Of a stretch of 64,000 nt of DNA, positions 23,500-34,514 are shown in pieces. Source of the DNA: Nymphaea colorata (Eukaryota > Streptophyta > Magnoliopsida > Nymphaeales > Nymphaeaceae); NCBI RefSeq assembly GCF_008831285.2, contig NC_045150.1:8072001-8136000 (forward strand), given 5' to 3'. Below the pieces are notes generated by a model, which had not been told where the DNA came from, ran no database searches, and worked only from the letters and a program-made list of their open reading frames with translations. Numbering within the stretch: the stretch's first letter is position 1; every line of letters starts with the position of its first letter. The translations under genes were made by a program, and so were the position numbers.

Positions 23500-26400
23500 A
23501 TGGTGAAATGAGGACAGGTTTGGTAGATATAGTTTGACAAATCCATAAAACCGCAGAAGCTACTAATCTTGTTTGTGTTTGGACCACAATGACACCGACT
23601 TCCTTTTGTTCCACCCATCGTCGTTATTCAGGTCCACTGCTTCTAAGAAGAAAAATATCAACTAAGAATGTTGTCTAAAGTGGACGTCGACTCGAACGAG
23701 CCTCGGGATTTTATCAGATGCCTCCAACAGACTGCATGCCCAGGCGGCTCCACAAAGGAAGTGGGTACGGTGGCAAGCTGGATAGACAAATATCTGACAA
23801 AACGTTAAATTAGCATACTTGATAGGTTGGAGAACATAATGTAGAATATGCAACCCCTCCAACCCCAACCACTCAGGAGAAAAATACCAGAAAGAAACGA
23901 TAAATTACTAGTAGTAGAAATCGGAGATCCCTTTAGGGTGCGTTTGCATGGCTGAGACGGAGTATCTCACATGTATTTTTTGGGACACTTTGTCTTAGCC
24001 ATATGTGATGTTCATTGAAACACACCCAAGATTTTACAATCTTTTTCAGAGTAACCGAAAATTTTAGGCTACATTTGCACCCTATGGGCAGGGCCCTTAA
24101 ATGAAATGCCAGGATTGTTTGATGGTAATGACGTTTCGTGAGTGTGCCATAAATCTACTCAAATATAAATATTAAAACAGATACATAAAACACTAGAACT
24201 AATGTTCCACGAACTTAAACCCAATTTTTAAAACTAATTCAAGGAACATTCACAAAATATTTCTGTTGCCAAATGATTTTTCAGGGATTGTTTGACATTA
24301 CCAATACTACTATCTTATGAATCTATCCTAAAAAACGAGTCAAGTTCAGGAAACACTTTTAAAAGTGTCTAATGAATCTAACCAATTTTGGGGTTAGGTA
24401 CATCAGACAATAACATAATGTTATCATTCGCCGTTTAGAGTATTTTGATAGCAAGGACACTTATTGAGTGTCTCATGATTTTGCCTCAAAAATAGAAGTA
24501 GGTTTATGTAACAATAGTTTTAGTGTTCGATAAACCTACAACCTTTTGATCTTTTACTGTGAAATTATCCTTTTAAGGATATCTAGTAACAAGAACACTG
24601 TATTAGTATTCTATAAATTTGTTTCACTCTTTATAATAGATTCATAACAAGCTACTCGAACAGTTAACCAAACACCATCCTTCTAACAGCGTGTATCCTA
24701 TCGTGTCTCAAACATGCCCTATTCCGGGCAACTTCATGACCTTGGGCCCTGTGTGAACATAGATTCACTCTACTCATCCACTTGTGTACATAATTGCACC
24801 AAATTGGATAGCTTGCTTTATATATTTATATATATATAAGAGAGAGAGAGAGAGATGGCTCTATAAGGAGAGTAAGCAACAAACAAATCGATGCATAAAA
24901 GGATAGTGCAATGATATGGGCCTTTGAATTTTTATGATATATCTTGAATTAAGCCTTATCCTTATTTTTTATGTACGGGATTTAGTAGTAGGGCCAATTT
25001 GTCTCGAGTCAGCGTATATATTACCAGAATTCGAAATGAGAAACCGAGAGAGTTATTCAATTTTATATTGCATGCGCTTGTTCTATTGGCTTTGTTCTTA
25101 GCTGTTAGGGGTGCATAAGCATGTGAAGGCGCATGTCATGATATCGACACGTCCAATCAAGGGGAATCCATTTTCAATCCAATTGGCGAAATCTAAATAC
25201 GATACGACATGACACCGTGAACAACATACGCTTGCCATCTTTGAAATTAATGCCTGGAAAGTATAGAAAATGCTATTTGCGATGTGTCTAAATACAAACG
25301 GGTCAATTTAGAGAGAGAGATGATGGTGATATAAAACTGATCAACATGATTCTGTCTTGGATAGTTATCCAGATAGGGACGTGTTTGTTTTTTACTTCAT
25401 CAATATCTATGGATCGGAAAATGAGACTACTCAATCAACAACGGCAGAGCCAAAAAAATTTACAAGGCTAAATTAAAGTTTTTAAATTTTGACAATGATT
25501 GAAATATATTTTTTCAAAATTTTTACATAAAACAAGTGTTTTTTTTTTTAATTTACATGTAAATGGGCCCGAGCCCAAGCGAACCCTACCTTGGCTCCAC
25601 CCTCTATACCCAATAATATGGATATAAGGCAATTATCCTTTATCTTGACGAAAAAGAAAAGCAAAAAAAAAAAAAACAAAGAAATTCAAATGAAGGATGA
25701 AACAAAATTGGCTTACGAGTCTTGAGGTCATGATGAAATTTAACAGTGGAGTGCATATCTATCTCCAAGCGCATTCTCGACGCACACCTATTTCAGAAAA
25801 CCTTGACAAAGAGGAACCATTAGCTGATTTGCCGTAATCATTTTCTTCTCCATCCAGAGTGTACCTACATATGGGGGCAGCTAAGAAACACAACACTCCT
25901 TGAAGAAGTTAAAGTCCAAATTTCAAAGTAATTGGAACATTTTAAGTGGAATTTTCTCGCTGGTTACAATAACAATTGTTTTATGAATCTGTTTAAAAAC
26001 TCACAAACTTTTTATTATGGTGTTTTATGAATCTACTATATAAAACGTTGAGGCAAATTTATAGAATAATAACAAACAAACGTACCCCAAGGGATCATTT
26101 GGCAACGAAGCCTCAAGGAACTCAATGTGTGGAGCATAAATCAACAAGGCTAGGGTTTGACAAGTTGGAAGAGGTCAGCGGCTCGTGAACACATCCGTCG
26201 CCGTAAACTGATAAGAACAGTGTTGTCTGTATCGGCCTTGATAAAGCAACACACCCGCCAACATCGGTCAGTGTCTGTCTTTTTCTATTACAAAGTAATT
26301 AGAAGTATTTGTTTTTGAAAACTATATGTGATGAGTGAGCGACGATGTGAGCATGACCATATAATATACTGGATAAGAGTCGATGGGCCCTTCTCTAGCT

Positions 26401-26573
26401 TTTTCTTTCTCCAATTAAAACCAATATATCTCCAACACATCCTCCATTTAAATCTTGGAAGATGCTATCTTAATGATATTGAAGAATGTTGAGATTGGAG
26501 ATTAGAGGTGTCATTATGGAGGCTAAGTAGACCGGTTCGTGTTCTTGTCCCTCTCTCTTTCGATTATCTCCTC

Positions 26574-26610
<37 letters not shown>

Positions 26611-27031
26611 AACAAACACATATTGTACTAATTGACTTTCATAAGGTTGTCTCTCCCCCTCTCTTCATCTCTTAATTAACATTCTTTGAAAATGTTCATA
26701 AGTAAAACTTCAATTTTCAAAATGTTAGAAGGGCGATGGTCCAAGGATGTTACAAGAGCCAAATTATAATTTCTTGAAAGTTTTTTTATTGGTAAAACTT
26801 TAATTTTCAAAAATGTCAGAGGGGTGATGGCCCCTACCGGCGCCCTTGGCCCTGTCCCTGCTCTCTCCCATCAAAAGATTCCAAGTGTTACTTAAATCAA
26901 ACATCCCAATGGATTTTATATTGGATTTTGGAATCAAAATTGATCTGAGGGGAGAGTGGCGGAAGTAGGTGCGGGCATGCGTTGCCAGCGGCTCCCGAAG
27001 GCCCCCTTCATTTTAAGGTGTGAGCATAGAC

Positions 27032-27212
27032 CAGGGGCGGAGCCGCATGTGGGCATGTGTGGGCATTTGCTCACACAACCTAATAAACATCTCTTGTTTG
27101 TATAATGGTTAACCCCAAACTTTTACATACTTACACATAAAATGATAAAATATCCTTCAAATATATGGTGAGGTGAGTGCCGCTTAACTAAATATGTCTT
27201 GCTCAGCCACTG
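27032..27212. mobile_element. hAT-like miniature element
   Basis: 181 bp beginning CAGGGGCGGAGCC and ending GCTCAGCCACTG, inverted at the ends. The 8 bases outside each end are GCATAGAC and ACGTAGAC (6 of 8 identical), consistent with the 8-bp target duplication of hAT elements. There is no coding capacity. Similar termini occur at 37600-37773. Confidence 0.55.
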
Positions 27213-28107
27213 ACGTAGACCAGTTAATAATTGAGATGGCTCTGCCAAACCTGTTGATACTGCCCCACAGCTAATTTTTTTTTTTTAATTTCTGATCACT
27301 CTACGACTGGTCACAAGTGGCACAAATCTGATCTTCTATGCCTTCATCTGAATGTCACTCTTCATCACAATGCATCGGCTCACCGGCGAGCTTACGACAC
27401 ACTGCATTTACAAGAGCATCGTTTGGCCGACCAAGTGTCCGTACGACTGGGAAGAACACTTGACTCGGGTGATTGGTTTTTGTTTTACCACCAATAATCA
27501 GGTGGTGCCAATTTCTCTTCTGAAGAAATGCACGTGATCGCTGTCGAACGTGGAAGAACTGTTGGTTCTTGTCTGGATCCGACTTTCTCTGCAACATTTT
27601 TTTTCTTCCAATTTTCTGGATGGACAAGATCATGAGGCTTGGTGGATCTGAAAATTTTAATTTTACATCTCCTAAAATTGTTGCCGAAGTTCTCGTTTCT
27701 GGATTAATGGTTGAAAACTTCACACACGCATACACTTAAATATCCGAGTTTTCACGGGCCTTTCAATGCTTAATTTTGTGTAGCATGCAAAGTTCTAGAA
27801 TCAGATTATGCCTCTAATATGTTATTGGTTGGATTCATTTGTATCCTTAATGATCTGTGAATTGCACAGTGAAGATCCTTGCGGTCAGTCGCGTTAATAT
27901 ATCATTGGAGTATTGTACTCTAATTTTGAAAGCATATTTATCATATTCAATCTTTTAGATGCTTTAATTAATGGTGAATTCAATGGCTTAATATTAATTG
28001 TGAAAGGTGGTTAATCTATCAAATCGGCAACACTTTTGCAAGTCATTATTTCTACGTCTGTTCATGTTATTCACATCTTTAAGCTTCTAGAGGCATGCCT
28101 CACATAA

Positions 28108-28274
28108 GAAGGTGTTTCGCTACAATAACAGCTCATTAATGTCTCACAAATCTGTTTCAAAGATTGAGGCAGATTCATGGAACACTGCATGACGACAATT
28201 CAATGAATTTACCTTAAGTTTTGGGACAGATTCATGAAACAATAAACAACATGTTATTGTTACCAAACAGCTCC
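28108..28274. mobile_element. Tourist-like (PIF/Harbinger) miniature element
   Basis: 167 bp with inverted ends GAAGGTGTTTCGCTACAATA and, from the other side, GGAGCTGTTTGGTAACAATA. It is flanked on both sides by TAA, the target duplication expected for Tourist elements. The interior carries CAGATTCATGGAACACT-type sequence shared with its relatives here. Confidence 0.65.
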
Positions 28275-28997
28275 TAAAGTAACATAGCCAGGTAAACGGA
28301 TTTAGTTATGTTTGAGAAGATCTTACCATCCAAATCCTGTCCATTCACATCAAATTGTGAGCTGAGCATTTGCTTGTATGGATCGACTCAGTTGGATTAT
28401 ACCATAATGTAGGACATTCAAGATTGATTAATTCATCGATTCCTTTATTTTGAGCTGCTTGCTAGGTGATTAACTTTTTAATGGGTAAGGACCAACTTTT
28501 TACTTCATTGTCATCAACTTTTGGAGGATTGAGATCAGTTTCATTTGTATTTTACATGTGCAACATTACAAAGAAAAACGTGATTCTTTTCCTTCCTTTT
28601 TAATCTTGCATGGGAGAGTTACCACTAGTTGGTGTAGCAGTAATTGATTAATGAAGTAGAATCTCAAGGAGGATCGTCCAGATGTGGAAGGGATATGCTA
28701 ATTTACTAGTCACATCAGATTTCATGAACTCTTGAGCACAGGCATCAAATTTCATCAGATTCATTGACTAGCACATGCCTTGTTTTCGAACAGCTGTGGT
28801 AATGATTCAAGCTGTAAGTGTGAATGTTAACAATGAGCAGAAACTGTCTTTCATTGTGAGAGCAGGGGTTGTTGTTAGACCGTGTGCGAACGAACTAAGC
28901 TATGCTGAAGTAGCTTGGCATCTTCTATACATGGTCAAACATATTCAGGGGGAAATTGCATGGTTTTGGACCTGTTTTATCACCAGGGCGTGCATAT

Positions 28998-30703
28998 AAC
29001 CAGCTTTCGCCTAAGCGGCGGCGCTACACTAGAAGATGAAGAAGGTCATTACTCGGATATGGGCAGAAGGAATGGGATTCTTGCCTCTTAACAGTAGACT
29101 CTCAACGGCGCGTGTGTTCAAGGATAACCCAGCTGCGACCGACCAAGGAAGGAACGACCGAGGGACACAGCAGTCGAATGGATCTACTAACTATCCAGCT
29201 TTCAGGAAGATTTTTGTTTCGCCTAAGCGGCGGCGCTACACTAGAAGATGAAGAAGGTCATTACTCGGATATGGGCAGAAGGAATGGGATTCTTGCCTCT
29301 TAACAGTAGACTCTCAACGGCGCGTGTGTTCAAGGATAACCCAGCTGCGACCGACCAAGGAAGGAACGACCGAGGGACACAGCAGTCGAATGGATCTACT
29401 AACTATCCAGCTTTCAGGAATATTTTTGTTTCGCCTAAGCGGCGGCGCTACACTAGAAGATGAAGAAGGTCATTACTCGGATCTGGGCAGAAGGAATGAG
29501 ATTCTTGCCTCTTAACAGTAGACTCTCAACGGCACGTGTGTTCAAGGATAACCCAGCTGCGACCGACCAAGGAAGGAACGACCGAGGGACACAGCAGTCG
29601 AATGGATCTACTAACTATCCAGCTTTCAGGAATATTTTTGTTTCGCCTAAGCGGCGGCGCTACACTAGAAGATGAAGAAGGTCATTACTCGGATCTGGGC
29701 AGAAGGAATGGGATTCTTGCCTCTTAACAGTAGACTCTCAACGGCGCGTGTGTTCAAGGATAACCCAGCTGCGACCGACCAAGGAAGGAACGACCGAGGG
29801 ACACAGCAGTCGAATGGATCTACTAACTATCCAGCTTTCAGGAATATTTTTGTTTCGCCTAAGCGGCTGCGCTACACTAGAAGATGAAGAAGGTCATTAC
29901 TCGGATCTGGGCAGAAGGAATGAGATTCTTGCCTCTTAACAGTAGACTCTCAACGGCGCGTGTGTTCAAGGATAACCCAGCTGCGACCGACCAAGGAAGG
30001 AACGACCGAGGGACACAGCAGTCGAATGGATCTACTAACTATCCAGCTTTCAGGAATATTTTTGTTTCGCCTAAGCGGCGGCGCTACACTAGAAGATGAA
30101 GAAGGTCATTACTCGGATCTGGGCAGAAGGAATGAGATTCTTGCCTCTTAACAGTAGACTCTCAACGGCACGTGTGTTCAAGGATAACCCAGCTGCGACC
30201 GACCAAGGAAGGAACGACCGTGGGACACAGCAGTCGAATGGATCTACTAACTATCCAGCTTTCAGGAATATTTTTGTTTCGCCTGCGGCGGCGCTACACT
30301 AGAAGATGAAGAAGGTCATTACTCGGATCTGGGCAGAAGGAATGGGATTCTTGCCTCTTAACAGTAGACTCTCAACGGCGCGTGTGTTCAAGGATAACCC
30401 AGCTGCGACCAACCAAGGAAGGAACGACCGAGGGACACAGCAGTCGAATGGATCTACTAACTATCCAGCTTTCAAGAATATTTTTGTTTCGCCTAAGCGG
30501 CGGCGCTACACTAGAAGATGAAGAAGGTCATTACTCGGATCTGGGCAGAAGGAATGGGATTCTTGCCTCTTAACAAGAGACTCTCAACGGTGCGTGTGTT
30601 CAAGGATAACCCCGCTGCGACCGGCCAAGGAAGAAACGACCGAGGGACACAGCAGTCGATTGGATCTACTAACTCTCCAGCTCTCAGGAATATTTTTGTT
30701 CCT
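28998..30703. repeat. 212-bp tandem array, eight copies
   Basis: Taking ATGAAGAAGG as the phase marker, copies start at 29036, 29248, 29460, 29672, 29884, 30096, 30306 and 30518. The period is 212 bp, except for one 210-bp copy that lost two bases in GCCTAAGCGG. A partial copy precedes the first. The inner copies are almost identical, while the last is the most diverged, the pattern expected from unequal exchange. Copies 3, 5 and 6 share GAGATTC in place of GGGATTC, and copies 3 and 6 also share CACGTG. The array is clearly richer in G and C than its AT-rich surroundings. Each copy holds a 71-codon and a 63-codon open frame on the plus strand. No known satellite or gene family is recognised. 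Confidence 0.9.
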
Positions 30704-31018
30704 GATTGGTGTTAATACTGATGTATATACAGATAATCTTTATATTTTCTGTAAATTCATTTTTTGCAATACAAATGGTGTGGAAGCCCACTTTCTCAGC
30801 AGCTATGGCTGTACCATGAGTCGAGCCAACGAGCTCAGACTCGTTTTTTAAATGAGTTAAGCTCGAGCTTATAAACGTGTCGAGTTCAAGTCATATAAAC
30901 TCTACTCAATTAAAATCGAGTAAAACTCGTTTAATCTTGGTCTTCTTTTTTGCAATTTTTAAACTTAAAACGATGAAAAGTTGGTAAACGAGTTGAGCTC
31001 GAGCCAATTAAGCACTAT

Positions 31019-31131
31019 GGGGTCGTTTGGCAGCAAAGACTTTTTGTGAGTGTCACATGAATCTATCCCAAAAATTAGTTTGAAAAAATTCATGAGACAC
31101 TTACAAAGTATCTTAGTTGATAAACTACCCC
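31019..31131. mobile_element. Miniature inverted-repeat element
   Basis: 113 bp. The left arm starts GGGGTCGTTTGGCAGCAAAG and the right arm, read inverted, starts GGGGTAGTTTATCAACTAAG. The pairing continues inward to ATTCATG, so the whole element can fold into one imperfect hairpin. TAT flanks both ends. Ends of the GGGGTYGTTTGG type are typical of Tourist-like elements. Confidence 0.6.
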
Positions 31132-32545
31132 TATATGTTTCTGCTGATGGAAGACAAGACAAGCCGACTTCCTCTAGGGCATTTGTGCTTCCCAAAACAT
31201 CATGTTATTGTTTAAAGCTGCGTTTGTGATATTATGTCCAAAGTTTGGAACAACATTATGTTCTGCTTTTAAATGCTAAGATACTTTGTAAGTGTTCTAT
31301 GAATCATATATTTAAGCATATTGGTGCGACACACTAGAACTATTGTTCAATTATCCTATTCCAATCTTAATAGATTCATGGCATTCTCATATTTTTAGTT
31401 ACCTCATTTCATCTATCCTGTCCAGCGCCCATTTTATTGCAGAGTGCACGCCAAAAAAATCCAATCGAATGGACCTGGCCATGTTTGTTAGGCGGTCATA
31501 GTCCAACTCTGTATCTAACAATAAGCGTCACCCCTTACGCAAGCCGAAGGCCCAATGCTGTTGATATGGAACCAAAAACCGACAAAATATACAAAAGAAC
31601 TTTACCTCTTCTGATTATAAGATCTTCACATTTAATTTCCCCTCCAAGAGTAGCGAGAAAACATAAAACTCTTCTTACTGACCAGCAATGTTTACCTTTT
31701 CTTTTTATCTTGGGTATGTTTGATGGCCCACACAGGAGATAACTTCTGCTTTAGCTATAAAAAAAGCAGGTGAAAAAGTATTGCATACCTTGTGGTTGGT
31801 GGCCACGAGAGCCTCGTGCCGCAACCAATCTAACCAATAACGAAATTTAAAATTAAATTGCTCAGGTTGTCATATATATATATATATATATTACACAGAG
31901 TCAGTGGTTAAAAACTTAAAAATAGTCGTTACTAATATATTAGGAATGGCTTGTGTGGTGTCCGATTTTAATTTTTAGCTATCAAGCAATAACGGCAATG
32001 AGCATATTTAAATCCTCCTAAAATACAAAAAAAATTATTAACAAATAAAAAACTTCAAAATTATTAAACGTAAAAATGAATAAATGAACACCTTTAGATG
32101 CGCTGATGAATGGAACATATGGATACCGATTAGATTTGAATAAGCCCATCTAAGCTAAATTAACAATCCTTGCAGTCCCTTCACCACTCTGTCTATTAAG
32201 ACAACGTTTTAGGCACACAACGGTAAGATTACTGTGGAAAAAGGTCGGACTTAGAGAGGTCTGACTTTTTTGCATGGGAATTTTTTCCCAAATCAATGAA
32301 AAACACAGGGTAAAGTTTCGTGTGTTTGATATTGTAGGGAAAAACGGTACGAACGAGGGGAAATTTCTTTGATGCACAGTATTTTTTCCTAGTATCAAAT
32401 GGAGCCTAAGGGAAGGGGGCGAATGCAGAAAAATTTGGTGAATGAATACTAGTTATAAAAATTTAAAATTTTTAATGAGCACTAATATGTAAACGAAAAA
32501 AAATTTCATGAACTATTAGTATGAAAATAAGAATTTTTTGCCGGT

Positions 32546-32998
32546 CTATATTTTTAGCATGACAGAGTAAACGAGCGAACAATCTGGAGGAGAAAATCAT
32601 GTTGATGAAAAGGAAAAGAAAATTATGGAAAGAAAAAATCAACGATTTGTTGATTACATCAATAAGAAAAGGGAAACTGCCAAACCAACAAAGGAAATAC
32701 AATCCCGGTGCATGAATCAATCTATCTGTAATCCAAAGGAAAGATATCTTTCCAAGAATGACTTAATGTAAATTTCCTATATTTTTAGCATGACAGAGCA
32801 TGAACATACAATCTGGAGGAGAAAATCATATTGATGAAAAGGAAAAGAAAATTATGAAAAGAAAAAAGCAACGATCCCTTGATTACAACAATAAGAAAAG
32901 GGAAACTGCCGCAAAGGAAATACAATCCCCGTGCATGAATCAATCAATCTGTAATCCAAAGAAAATATATCTTTCCAAGAATGATTTGATGTAAATTG
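32546..32998. repeat. Tandem duplication, about 231 bp unit
   Basis: The block starting CTATATTTTTAGCATGACAG occurs at about 32546 and again at about 32777. The copies share AATCTGGAGGAGAAAATCAT, GGGAAACTGCC and ATCTTTCCAAGAATGA, with scattered substitutions and an indel. No gene is implied by the lysine-rich frame inside. Confidence 0.85.
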
Positions 32999-34233
32999 CC
33001 TAATGGAACCTCACCCAACTAATATGGTGTGAGAGAGCATTGTCGTGGATGTAGGAGAGTAATGTAGGAGAGCAATACTCCGAACCACATTAAAATTCTC
33101 AGTGATTTCATTTTTTTACCGTTGCTTGATTTCTAACATATATGGCAAGCTTCCACAGCGCTCACACATGCATTTACCCCTATTTAAAGGCCTTTTACAG
33201 CGATGAAAACTGTACCCACCAGAGAATTAGGCTCTTTGGGGGGGGGAGGGGGGGAGTCGAACAGGATCTCTACCACGACGACTTAGAGTCAGAAATTCAA
33301 ACACCCTCTAGAGTGAAAATTTTTTCTAGGAAAATTGATTTATTTCAAGACTTACCAAGAGCACACGTAGCAAAAGTCTCCTGTTTATAGTAACAGGGGA
33401 AAGTCACCAGTTGGTCGTCATGTTTGTCTGTCTTGAGAATGAATGAGACGCAATATAAGTACTTGCTTGATGCCCTTCATGGGGCCACTGGATCTGCTAC
33501 CGATTCATATGAAAAGTAGGGAAGAATCTAAAACGGCCGTGGTGGGTGAGGGATGATTCGTATCTGTTATCGAGAGAGAGGGATCACCTACCGGACTCAA
33601 ATGATTGATGTGATCTTCCAAAAAGGAAATCGATCGTCAAAAAAGGCGTCGAGTTACGGTTTTGACTCGTTTTTCCAAGCCTTCAGACTACCTTTACCTT
33701 TATTACGGAGCAAGAAAAAGGAGAAACCAAGAGCGACACGAGTGCTTTTTGGCTTAATCTTTGCACCTACAGACATTGTGGAGGGAAGAAGAAGGTGCAA
33801 TTATCACATCCAGTTGAACGTCTTATCAGAGAATGTATGACTTAAGTGAGATGGGGTTTTCCACTCAAAGAAATTATGGGTAGGTGCAGCTAATCCGTGA
33901 CCTTATTCGTGTTATTTAGTCTATTTTATAGTTGTAAGGAAAATTGACGAATTTCTTCCTTCTGTTGGTTGTCGGTGATTTGTTATTCAAAATTGTTTGC
34001 GGATCTTTTTTTCTCTTTTTCGGCGTACTGATCTCGCTTTTACTTTAAAAAAAGAAAAACATTTTAAAATGGTTACATAAAATGTGGATGTGGACATGCA
34101 AACGGCTAAGGAGCATAAGTTCATGTGTTGCCTATTATCATCATTTTACTTAAAAAATATGTTTTTGCTATGCAAGAATTTAGGTTGAAGGACTAATTTA
34201 GCATCATTAACGGAATTCCACTAAGGTTTCATT

Positions 34234-34514
34234 AGGGGGTTTTAGAAAAAACTAGTTTTTTTGGGTGTGCAAAAAGAGTATTTCATTCTATCACCCCGAC
34301 TGGGAAAGACGAATCCTCAACCAATCACTTAGATTTCCATGAAAAAGCCCTAGTGATCTAGGAGATGTTTGTGCGTGTTGGGGGGTTTTATAAAGAACTA
34401 GTTTTTTTGGGTGTGCAAAAAGAGTATTTCATTCTATCGGAAAGAAAAATCCTCAACCAATCACTTAGATTTTCATGAAAAAGCCCTAGTGATCTAGGAG
34501 ATGTTTGTGAGTGT
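34234..34514. repeat. Tandem duplication, about 140 bp unit
   Basis: Two copies share ACTAGTTTTTTTGGGTGTGC, AAAAGAGTATTTCATTCTAT, CAACCAATCACTTAGATTT and AGCCCTAGTGATCTAGGAGA. The second copy lacks the segment around CACCCCGACTGG. Confidence 0.85.

Larger units (their letters stand above)
23500..28997. other. Gene-poor region with decayed miniature elements
   Basis: No supportable gene. The stretch 24090-24690 contains repeated ATTGTTTGA and TCATGAATCTA-type motifs shared with the Tourist-like elements elsewhere, so it is probably a nest of their remnants; 25960-26095 is similar. Compound CT/CA microsatellite at 26577-26612. An imperfect two-copy repeat lies at 26690-26850. The minus-strand 126-codon frame at 27355-27735 has no recognisable family. 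Confidence 0.5.

Noticed and set aside
27355-27735. Minus-strand 126-codon frame as a gene
   Set aside because: No recognisable domain, no conserved motif, no evident splice or promoter context. It is a long chance frame in locally less AT-rich DNA.
29008-29040. CTACACTAGAAGA in each 212-bp copy resembles a stretch of the ColE1-type plasmid origin
   Set aside because: The match is about 13 bases, and the sequence following it in plasmids is absent here. Vector contamination or plasmid origin is not supported.
29036-30715. Eight 71-codon and eight 63-codon frames of the 212-bp array as a cluster of small protein genes
   Set aside because: The copies are almost identical DNA, so open frames are inherited by duplication rather than kept by selection. 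The ATGA chaining follows automatically from the 212-bp period. No protein family is recognised.
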